Under the pieces are notes generated by a model, which saw only the letters and a program-made list of their open reading frames with translations, did not search any database and was not told where the DNA came from. From Achatina immaculata (taxonomy: Eukaryota; Mollusca; Gastropoda; Stylommatophora; Achatinidae), in assembly GCA_009760885.1 (NCBI GenBank), contig CM019713.1:29816927-29880926 (forward strand): DNA of 64,000 nucleotides, given 5' to 3'. Position 1 is the stretch's first letter. Each line of letters opens with the position of its first letter. Positions 28,001-40,000 of this stretch are shown one piece after another. A program made the translations under genes and the position numbers.

Positions 28001-31000
28001 GCTTTTCTTTCAATATGACCTGCAGTTGCTTCACAAGATTAGCATAATAGGCCCCGGTGACTGTTCTACCCTTTTGAAGACAGTCTACCAATAACACACC
28101 TTCTGAATCCCAAAAGATGGAAGCCATCACTTTGCATGCAGACAGAACCACCCATGCTTTCTTTGGAGGTGGGGATCCATGATGTTTCCACTGCTTTGAC
28201 TGTTCTTTGGTTTCTGGTTGAAAATTATGAACCCAAGTCTCATCCATAGTCACAAATTGATGAAGAAACTTTTCAGGATCTGCAGAAAAATGACCAAGAT
28301 GGTCTCTTGACATGTTGAGATGCTGTCGTTTGTGATCAGCTCCAAGAAGTTTCGGGACCCATCGAGCAGAGACCTTTGTCATTTGAAGATCATTGTGAAT
28401 AATGGCATGAACACATTCCTGGGAGATGTCCAACTCGGTAGCAATGTACTGCTCAGTTAGTCGTCGATCTTCCATTATCATGTCATGGATTCTGCCGATG
28501 GTTTCATCGGTGGTTACCGTTCTTGGTCTGCCTGGACGGGGATCATCTTCCAGACTCTCCCTTCCATGTTTGAATTAGGCTACCCATTTCTTCACTGTGC
28601 TGTAAGAAGGGGCACTCTCCCCTAGAGTCTCTACCATATCCTCATGGATCTCTTTCAATGATAAGCCCTTGATACAGAGGTAGCAAATGACTGCTTGATG
28701 AGAAATTTTATCCATTTTTCTAAACTTCTGCCACCCCTTACCACTTCAGTAGCCTGTAAAAAAAAAATTAGCTGCAGTTAATTTCTTGAAACTTGGTGTT
28801 TAATCTTACATTAACCTATCTACAAATGCACCTAATATCAACTGTGCATTTCAAGTATTTGTACCTTATACCGATAACTTATCAATCACCTCTCGTAATT
28901 TTATACAAAATTTTTAATTTTAAAAAACTGATTTAAAAAAAAAAAAGTGGGCAACTTGATGCTCGAAATTGGTCTGTGAGAGTGAATGAGTTCAAATATA
29001 AGAAAAAAAAAACTGTTGTTCACTGATGCATGACAATGAGAAACAGAAGGATAGTTCAAGTGTTAAACTATACTTCATTAGAATAGTGTATTTTCTTTAT
29101 TCGATTTCCTTAGAACTGACACTTGGTGTTCTCTGCAGCCAATACAGTGTTGATGTTCAAGTACAAGCATCAAGCACATGATCATAGTAACTTGCTTGAA
29201 TACCCACAGACATCACAAACATGAAAGCCACATCATGCCCTACCCTGTCAGCCAGGATGAATGAGCACAGCTGTTTGCTACTATCTGTGCCATGGTTCTC
29301 TGAGATAATGCCTTGGTCAGCCATGGCTCTCTGAGATAATGCCTTGGTCAGCCACGGCTCTCTGAGATAATGCCTTGGTCAGCCATAGTTCTCTGAGATA
29401 ATGCCTTGGTCAGCCATAGTTCTCTGAGATAATGCCTTGGTCAGCCATAGTTCTCTGAGACAATGCCTTGGTCAGCCATGACTCTCTGAGATAATGCCTT
29501 GGTCAGCCATGGCTCTCTGATATAATGCCTTGGTCAGCCATGGCTCTCTGAGATAATGCCTTGGTCAGCCATGGTTTCTCTGACCCCTGTATACATGCCT
29601 TCTTCTAGAAGTCACTTTGCTAAAATCTAAAGCTCTTTCAAAACAGATTAAACTCAATCTAAATCTGATGTTTATAACATTCAAAACAAGGATGATAGTC
29701 CCCTGTTTCTAAACAGAATATTCTTTTTTTTCTATTTTGCATCTACTCGCTGTGGACTGTTTTTTTGTAGGACTGATCTTTGCAAGATATCCTGTTTTTC
29801 ATCGCTCACTGACATCTGTGAGTGCAATGGTTTGGACTGCAAGCAAGTCATTTTCTATCTTCTGTGGCCGTTTCTCAAAAAGTACTCATTTTACAGGTGT
29901 GTCAATGAAAGATATCAATGGTAGGTCAAATTTAGCAAACTGGAAACAACTAAGCTTGCTCACAGTAAAGTGACAGTGCACAACGTTGAATGGTTAGTCT
30001 CCAAGCAGTTTAGATGTCTAAAGTACTTTGTTTTCCAAAACTAGACATGTACAGTGTACTGTCACCTTGCAACAGCAGGTCATGAACCCTCCAGTTGAGA
30101 AGACAGGATTCTACCAAATAACCTACAATTACTTGTTTCCCCCCCCCACCAACCTTTTCAACTCATACACACATATCCCACTACCACACAGCAGAGAAAT
30201 ATTCTCTCACTGAGTCACCAATGAATTTAAAATACATTTTCCAAATCTTTCACACACTGGTGACCTTATATACTTATACATCTTCTTATGAATGTTATAG
30301 GATTAAGTTTTGAGTTTTGCTATATCAAGTACGATAACAATATGAGGTTTAAAAAAATCTAGGTCTCAAGACCTTTGTGTACAGTGGGATGCCACATAAG
30401 AAAAAGACAATCAAATTTTCTTACATAAGAAAAAGACAATCAAAGTTTCTCAGACATCAGCAGACATGAATGTCTCAAAATATTGGCCACGACTGCCAAT
30501 GTAAATGGCAAAAGACAGAAAGGGCGAATAAGACAGACATATCTAGATGGCCTGACTGCATAGGTTGGTGTGAAAACAACTGAACTGATTCGAGACACAG
30601 AAGATCGAGAAAGATAGAGAGAAATGACCACCTACGCCTGTCACCATGGCACTCATCTGATCTGAGATGCCACTTAACCAGCACACTGCAGTTTCAGATT
30701 TCTCTGTGGCTCCATCACAACAAGACTCCAACAATTTATAAACCTAGCAATAAGCCTCAGAATTTTGTCTCTGCACTTTAAAATAAAACAAAAAAAAACA
30801 GCTTACTTACGATTTGCTGTCAGGCACGTGAAAGCTAATCTTGTCATATTTTGGTATGCTAGGCCAATGCTGGTTGATCACATATATATTTGGCTAAGCA
30901 GAAGAAACAGAACAGACAAATAACAAAGACAATAAACTCCACGAGTAAATTTATACTATTTTAAAAATAAATAATACATTTACAAATCAAGACAAAGAAT

Positions 31001-34000
31001 AAACTATACTCCTACAGAAACAGGGGTGCCCCAGTAGGGAAGTGGTTTGTGCACTCATCTCTCATATCAAAGGTCTGCAGTTCAAATCTAAAAAGGTAAA
31101 GGTAACACTGCCAAGCCTAAGAAGCACATAGGGATATGGTTAATGCCCATATTTTCCTTGACCTGTCAGCACTCTAGAAGGTGATGTGGTCAACATCATG
31201 CCTGGCCACCTTTTCTTCCCCACCTCCAGAAGAAGTCGGGTACCCATTTCTACAACTGGGTGACCTGGGGCACTTCTGGTTGGATGCGAATCCCCTGATC
31301 TTCGCCATGAAAGATAGTGCACTAATCACTTTGCCACTCTGATACACTGGTTCAAATCTGGCCGCAGATAATTCAGTCACCCAGCTACAGGTACTGGATA
31401 CACAGCACCTTCTAAAGCTGGACAAGCAAAGGCAGAAGGTGTAATCACCCCAAAAATAAACTATATTGTAAATAATTAAAAACATATGCCATTAACAATG
31501 CACTCCATAAGTAGAGTATATTCTTCTAGAAATAAAAAATTTATATGAAAACCACAGTTAAACTTTACTCTTCTGCCACATCAAAATTCTCTTTTCTTCC
31601 ACATCCTAAACAAAAAACAACAACAATAACAAAAAAAAAAAGGCATTAATGTTTTAGAATGTGACGGCTGACAATCTCTATGTGTGAGGGCAAGTCAAAA
31701 TGTAACTGCCAATCAAGGGATATCATCATCAGGCCTTTATATGAAGCACAGGGAATCAACAAAGGTTCTCCAGCCAGTCATGTCCTAGGCAAGTTGGGAT
31801 ACCTCAAACCATGTCTTTAATCAAGGGATGTAGTCAATGAAAAATATATGAACCAACTCAAGGGTAAGTCAAAAACTCTTTTCGTATACAACAAATCTTC
31901 AATTTAACATATTTCAGATTTAATAGACGGGACAAATGATATATATAAGAAAGAAAAAAAAAAATCTCACACACCACATCATGTGCACTTCATATCACTT
32001 TGTTTTGGGCAGCGTAGAGTAGACTTGCTTTGCTTCAGTCTCAATCTGCCTCAAGCTATCATGTGGTCAAGTTGTACACAGAATGCTTTTGTAATTTCTA
32101 AGCTGTGATTTCGTTTACTAAATGTCGTTCTTCACCCCCCCCCCCCAACTCCCTTTCCAGGTTACGTTCTATTTAAGAACTTTATGCATTAATAGATATC
32201 CTTTCCTTCCTATTAGTCCATTCAATCAAGGGTTTACTGTAATTTCAATGGTTATATCCCCTGATTTGTGGGTATTTTTTAACTCCCTCATATTGTGGTC
32301 CATGTATTATCAAGGTCTGAGACCACCAAAACTTCAAAGGGCTGACCATCCAATGTACAGAAAAAAATGGGACTTTACCTTACCTGCTACAGCAGACAGT
32401 CAGAGTTCAAGGGCAAGCCTGAGTCATGAACATAAAAAAACTTAAGACAGATTCTGATATCATCTCTTCTATTCTGCTTTGGTTCCCTTCCATTATAATT
32501 TTTTTCTTTTCTTGAAAGAGTACAACAGTCTGCCTTAGAACTAAGCCTGGAGAAACACTGCTGGTCAAAACTCAACAACTCTACCTCCTCAGCTTGGACT
32601 GATGTGGTTTCTGCTGTGGTGGAGTTTATTGACAAGCCTGACCTTGCAGTTTCTCAGAAGGATGTTTCTTTTTTATGTGCAAGACCTGAGATGTGAGAAA
32701 TGGAATGTCATCCTGAAATCATCACCAGCATCAAAGAACAAACCACTCAGATTTTAGGACTCGGAACAGCCTTTCCTTCTGCGGCAGAATACTTTCTTAT
32801 ATTCTCACCTTGGTTTTGTAAGGTCCTGAAGAGCCAAATAAAGGATTAATCACAACAGTATCACATTTTTCAATAAACAACATCTTGGCCAGAGCTTCGT
32901 TGGCTGTCTTCACAATTTCCTGTGGGAAATGAGGAGGATTTCCACTGCCTCCCCCACCAGTCTCAGAAGTTATCCTACTCTGAATGAAAACCGGATTGTG
33001 GACTGTGAAGCGGATGCGATATTCTGCAACAGTTCTGAACATACACTCTACTGCGTTTGGTCGTGAATGTTTTTCTCTCATCCAGCTGTTGGGAAGAGAG
33101 TACACAATAAAAGAATAAACCTGTGAAGATGTAAAACATATTTCGGAGAAGAGAGACAAATAACAAGTGCAAAAAAAAAAATATGCTAAAAACAAGCACA
33201 GAAAACAATCCTCCCTGGAGAAATTAAATACAGTCATGCACTGACATATGGCCAACTGAGTTACAGCAAACTGAGTTATGGCCAACTGAGTTACGGCCAT
33301 CTGTGCCTACCCCAAGGTACTGAAGTGCTTTTCAATGTGTTGTGATCCAGTTTATGATTAATATTCAAACATCTGCTGCTCTACATACGCTATAAATTCA
33401 CCACAAGACAAGAGAAGAAGATGAACTAGCATACTATATCATTATTTTGTGAGTACAAATTGTATGCATGTGAATGTATGCAAGTACAGGGTGTTTTTAA
33501 AGTCTCACTACACTTTTTATGAAAAAAAATTGAAAAATGAGGTAAATGACGTCGTCACAAAATGTGCTCAAAAAAGTTATTTAATTAGTTACAATAGTGA
33601 CTGCAATGATACAACGCTGGTTTGGGTTAGCTGGAATGTACCATTGAAATATTCATTAAACAGGTGTTGGAAATATCCACCACAGGCTTCAAGACATGAC
33701 TGTACACGTCTCTTCACATTGTCAAATACCTTGTGCAATGTGTCTGTTGTTATTTCTTGAATGGTAATTCTGATTAAATTGGTGAACTACTTTGTGAGCC
33801 CTATGTGACGTTTAATGGCACGAGAAGGATATAAGATATAAGAATTCTGATTGCTTCTTTCAGGTCCTCAATTGTTTGTACATTATTTCTGTAAACATTT
33901 CCTTTCAAGAAACCCACAGATAATAATCTAATGGATTTAGATCTGGAGAACGAGCAGGCCAAATTCCACGAGATATTATGCGATTTGTGAAAATTTCTTC

Positions 34001-37000
34001 CAAAAAACCGTGTGTTGCTCTAGAGGTGTGTGCAGTTGCACCATCTTGCTGGAACCATGCTTCTTCAATTTCATGTTCATTCAGCTGTTCTAAAAAAGGT
34101 TCCAGAATGTCAGTAGGGTACCAATCGGCATTTATTGTGTTGTTGAAGAAAATTGGACCAATTAAACGTTTTCTACTGACGGTACACCATACCCCAATTT
34201 TCGCATCGTGTAGTGGCGCTTCGTGAAATGCATTGGGATTAACACTGCTCCAAATACAATTATTTTGGCTATTAACGTATCCAGATAAATGAAACCATGC
34301 CTCATCAGAGAAGAATGTTAAATCAAGAACTGACTCATCTTCTTCAGCTAAAAATGCTTGAAACCATGTGGAGTAGTTGACTCTGGATTGATTGTCACAC
34401 TCTTTTAGTTCAGACAAAACAGAAATCTTGTATGGATGAAAATTTAACCGATGTTTAAGAATTTTGTGAACTGTGTGCTCAGTGATACGTTCACTTCTTG
34501 CGACATTTTCCTTAAGGATTTGCATGGACTTTTCAGGATTCTGTCTTGGATATCTAGACATTTTTCTTCAGACACAGCAGGCCTACCATATCGTGGAGCA
34601 TCTTCCACAGTTCCCATATCATGAAACTTATTTAACAAATTTCTAACCGTAGTGCGATGAGGAGGTTGTTTATCAGGAAATTTTTCTATAAATCTTTGAA
34701 CAACCATCCGTGTGTATCGACTGCCATTTCGAAACACCTGTTAAAACCAAAAAAATTCTTTCTTCCATTGATAACACCATTCTGTTTTGAGTGCAAAAAA
34801 TTACTCCAGCAGATGGCAACCATTCACTGCATTTTTCTTCATGACTGACTGTGCAGCATATTTTTTTATGATGTCATTTTCTTCATTTTTTACATAAAAA
34901 GTGTAGTGAGACTTTAAAAACACCCTGTATATGTACATTTTTGTGTGCCAATGGAGTTATTACAGTAATTGTCTTAATTTAATGTGCTAAGATGAAAATT
35001 TTCTGATTAATTTCCACACACAGTTACCGCAGTAATTTGCATTTTGTTAGTATTTAAAGTGATGGTAAGCATATCTACTGATTTTCAAACATATGGTAGC
35101 GAACCGTATCTAGTGTCTGACTGCTCCCTATAACAACTGACATACAGCCAAACTGACTTAAGGCTGGATATATCCACATAGCTGTAAGCTGGCCACAACT
35201 GCAACAATTTTTGAGAAAATGTGAGAAAAATTAATGAAGTAATCCCTTCAGGAGCTTCAGAATTTGATGTATTTATTCTTGGCATCACAATTCAAAGTAA
35301 AAATCATATTTTTATTTCTTCTCTCATCATTTTTAACAGTTTACAGCTATGTATACAAGACTGCTTTTTACACAAATATTTTTTTCCTTAAACATACTAA
35401 GAATCTTATGCATAACACCTGAACTCCACACTGCTATATTTAGCAACATTTTATTTGTGATACAAGTCACTCGCACTTCTTCAGAACACTATTAATGAAA
35501 CTTTAATGTAAACGGGTAGGAGCAAGCAACGAGACAAAAATGTCACATTCCAGCAAAAAGTCTTCATTAAACAACAATGAGAACAATTTAGACAAAAGAA
35601 AGAAGGCACAGATGCTATAACAGAGGAGAGACAAATGCAGCATTTAACAAACTAATAATTAAAGACTTTGCCAAGAATATCACAAAATCTTGTCAGTGGG
35701 CACATATTCTGCACTTAACTGATATTCAGAATCATTTGCTCTGTACAAGATGACGCATGATAATATTTTGTTACCCCCTTCTTATATCCAAGAGCATTAA
35801 AATATAACATAAGCTCTCTTTACCTTTCAAGATGCTGCAAAAGTTTCTTTGTTGTGGATGGAAAATTTACAGTCCCGTTGCTCACTACCTCCAGCACATA
35901 TTCCAGGGGATAAAATGCTGGTGCGTTCTGGGTTTGTTCAGCAAACCTTCTGCTTACTCTGACTGTCCAAATAAAAAGAAAAAAAAAAAGAAAAAATTAC
36001 AAAGCAACCAGAGTTTGAGTGAAAACAAAGTTCTGCAAGCTATATACAAGGGTAAATCCGAAAGTAACCTTAATTTTGCTCTTTATGAAAAAGAAAATAA
36101 AATCTAAATCAAGTAGCAGAGACAGCTGTAATACAGGTATGTTTAGCCATCCCTCTCTAGATGCATGAATGATGAGGCTTGTCAATCATTCTGGAAACAA
36201 TGATGTCAAATTATGAATCTGCATCTGGAATTTCTTCCACATCCTGCATATTCATCCAATCTCGCACCACGTGATTATCACGTGTTTGGACGCTCAAGGA
36301 GGTGCTAACCGGGAAGAAGTTCAGTACAGATGAAGAGATTAAATTAGCCATGCATAATTTGGCTATAAGGTTAACAGAATTTTTTTCTCCATGAATCCAG
36401 GCATTAGTGAAGCTGTGACAGACTTGCTCTGTACATGGGGAGGACTATGCTGAAAAGTGGTAAGGAGTTTTCAGTCATACTTGTACGTTTTTTCAAATAA
36501 AAAAAAGTTTACTCACTCCCACAGAAACTGCCTAAAGATGGTTACTTAATTATTACTACACTGAACGTTGCTAGGGCTGGTTATCTGATAACAGTACTGT
36601 GATTTTGTGTTAGAATGTTAAAGGGTTATCATTGCTGCACTTTGGACAATGTTCCAATCTCTAAAATGAAGGTACTCTACAGCACCTTGACAAATGAGAG
36701 CAGTGGTGGGCCAGGACAGAACACATGACCTACATCAGAGATATCATGTCAATCAGTATCTAGTCAGCTATTACTGAACCCTGTAAATATGTCTATAATT
36801 GGTCACTTAATACAATATTTGTACAATGGATATGCCTATGGTATGTTATGTGAAGAGAAAGCATCTATGGATGTTTACAGAATATTAGTACAATAAAAGC
36901 AATCAATCCTACTTAATATTGGTGCAGTTAGTAATCTATTTTACCTGTTTCTTTTGGCTCCAGGTAAATATAAACCTCTCAAATTTTTTTTTTACACTTC

Positions 37001-40000
37001 TCTATGCTGTTATATTTAGCTTTCATTTACCAACCACTCACTTTAAATAGACTGGCAGGAAACAGACAGAGAGACAGACAGGTGGTCAGCAACAAGCAGA
37101 GATAGAACTGGCAGGACAGCTAGCAAGCAGACAGATAGATAGAAGTGGCAGCTAGCAAGCAGACAGATAGATAGAAGTGGCAGCTAGCAAGCAGACAGAT
37201 AGATAGAAGTGGCAGGAAAGCTAGCAAGCAGACAGATAGATAGAAGTGGCAGCTAGCAAGCAGACAGATAGATAGAAGTGGCAGGAAAGCTAGCAAGCAG
37301 ACAGACAGATAGATAGAAGTGGCAGGAAAGCTAGCAAGCAGACACAGAGACAGGCAGGCAGACAGAAATACATGCAAGAGGGCAGACAGAGAGACAGGCA
37401 TGCAGCTAGACATACATGCAAGAAGGCAGACAGCTAGACATAGATGCAAGAGGGCAGACGGAGAGACAGGCATGCAGCTAGACATACATGCAAGAAGGCA
37501 GACAGCTAGACATAGATGCAAGAGGGCAGACGGAGAGACAGGCATGCAGCTAGACATACATGCAAGAAGGCAGACAGAGAGACAGGCATGCAGCTAGACA
37601 TACACACAAGAAGGCAGACAGAGAGACAGGCAGGCAGGTAGACATACATGCAAGAGGACAGATGGAGAGACAAGCATGCAGCTAGACATACATGCGAGAA
37701 GGCAGACAGAGAGACAGGCAGGCAACTAGTCAGACATACTAGAAGGCAGTCAGAGAGACAGGCATGCAGCTAGACATACATGCAAGAAGGCAGATGGAGA
37801 GACAGGCAGGCAACTAGTCAGACATACTAGAAGGCAGTCAGAGAGACAGGCATGCAGCTAGACATACATGCAAGAAGGCAGATGGAGAGACAGGCAGGCA
37901 AAGTGTCAGACATACTAGAAGGCAGACAGCTAGACACACATGCAAGAAGGCAGACAGAGACAGAAGCAGTAAGAAAGTACACATGCAAGCAAGCAGGTAG
38001 ACAGACAGACAGGCAGATAATGACATTTCTGTCTGCCACTGTCAGAAAAATGATGGTGAGTTTCATCCTGCACCTAACCTACACAGGTAACACTTTGCAC
38101 TTTTAAGCATCACTTTTGATACTTTTCACACATCCACAAATTTCTGGGAGTTTTTTTTTAAACTCTTCCTCTTTTATTATTGATGCTCATTTCATTGTCC
38201 TGTAAAGGCCAGTCAAGACATTATCTCAACTAGGATATGACCACTCACTGGTCATTTATCTCATCTAGTGAATATCAGCTTCATGTACTTCAGTCTTCTA
38301 ACAGCACATTCAAAGAATTTTGATGGTCTTTTCATTTCCTTTTCTTCCAATTTCTGTTCCACTGCTCATTTAATGTCCAAGTTTCGTTATCATAATAACT
38401 ATATAAAATCCTAAGTCTGTCAGTTTGTCAGATTATAGCTTCTTCTACAATGGTGTATGCACGTAGGGAATGTTTCACTTAATTAACCAGGCTTAAGACT
38501 GAGAGTAATGTCCTAAGTGTACTACTCTATGGAAGCGAATGTTGGAAAATTATCAAAACTGTAGAAAACAAGCCGAATTCTTTCCAGACTACATTTTTAT
38601 ATAGGATCAGATGAATATCCTGGGGCAAACACCATAATAAATAACACCTTGTTGGCAGAAATGCAGATGAAGCCACTATTACAATTACTGAGGAAAGACA
38701 CTGGCGATGGTTAGGACATGTGCTCCATATGACTAACACTACCAAAAATAGCACTGAGATGGACACCACAGGGGAACAGAAGTAAGGGTAGACCAATGGA
38801 GACATGGAGAAGAACAACAAAGAGGATGCTGAGCTACAGGCAAGAGAGGAAAAAAAAGTAAAGGACAGGTGTTTATGGAAAACCCTTGCGGAAATCCCAT
38901 ATGTCTTGGGTACTTAAGGTTCAGGGAGAAGATTATAAAAGATGTCAGCCAATGTGCTCCTTAAGGTTTTGTGGTTCTCATTAAAAATTTTCAACTCATT
39001 TGCAAATATGTCTGTGAAAAAAATTCTTCATACAAATGGCATCACGCTGTAAAATTACAAAGTATTGTTCTCATAGAAGAAAAAATACTAAACTCATTTA
39101 GCACCATCTTATTTTTTTTTCTTCAGTGCTATTATAACACACTCTGAAGAGAACACTGACAAAAAAGTCTAAGATGATTTGCACCAAATCACTTAATGAG
39201 ACTGAGAAGCATGCTGAGAATACAGACTTGTGGAAAGAAACACTGTGAGCCCTATGTAAAGAAACACTATGAGCCCTATGTAAAGAAACACTGTGAGCAC
39301 TATGTAAAGAAACACTGTGAGCCTATGTAAAGAAACACTATGAGCCCTAAGGTAAAGAAACACTGTAAGCCCTATGTAAAGAAACACTATGAGCCCTATT
39401 TAAATAAACACTGTGAGCCTATGTAAAGAAACACTATGAGCCCTATGTAAAGAAATACTGTAAGCCCTATGTAAATAAACACTGTGAGCCCTATGTAAAG
39501 AAAAACTATGAGCCCTAAGGAAAAGAAACACTGTGAGCCCTATGTAAATAAACACTGTGAGCCCTATGTAAAGAAACACTATGAGCACTATGTAAAGAAA
39601 CACTATGAGCACTATGTAAAGAAACACTATGAGCCCTAAGGAAAAGAAACACTATGAGCCCTATGTAAAGAAACACTATGAGCCCTATGTAAAGAAACAC
39701 TATGAGCCCTAAGGAAAATAAACACTGTGAGCCCTATGTAAAGAAACACTATGAGCCCTATGTAAAGAAACACTATGAGCCCTATGTAAGGAAACACTAT
39801 GAGCCCTAAGGAAAAGAAACACTGTGAGCCCTAAGTAAAGAAACACCATGAGCCCTATGTAAAGAAACACTATGAGCCCTAAGGAAAAGAAACACCATGA
39901 GCCCTATGTAATGAAACACCATGAGCCCTATGTAAAGAAACACCATGAGCCCTATGTAAAGAAACACCATGAGCCCTATGTAAAGAAACACCATGAGCCC

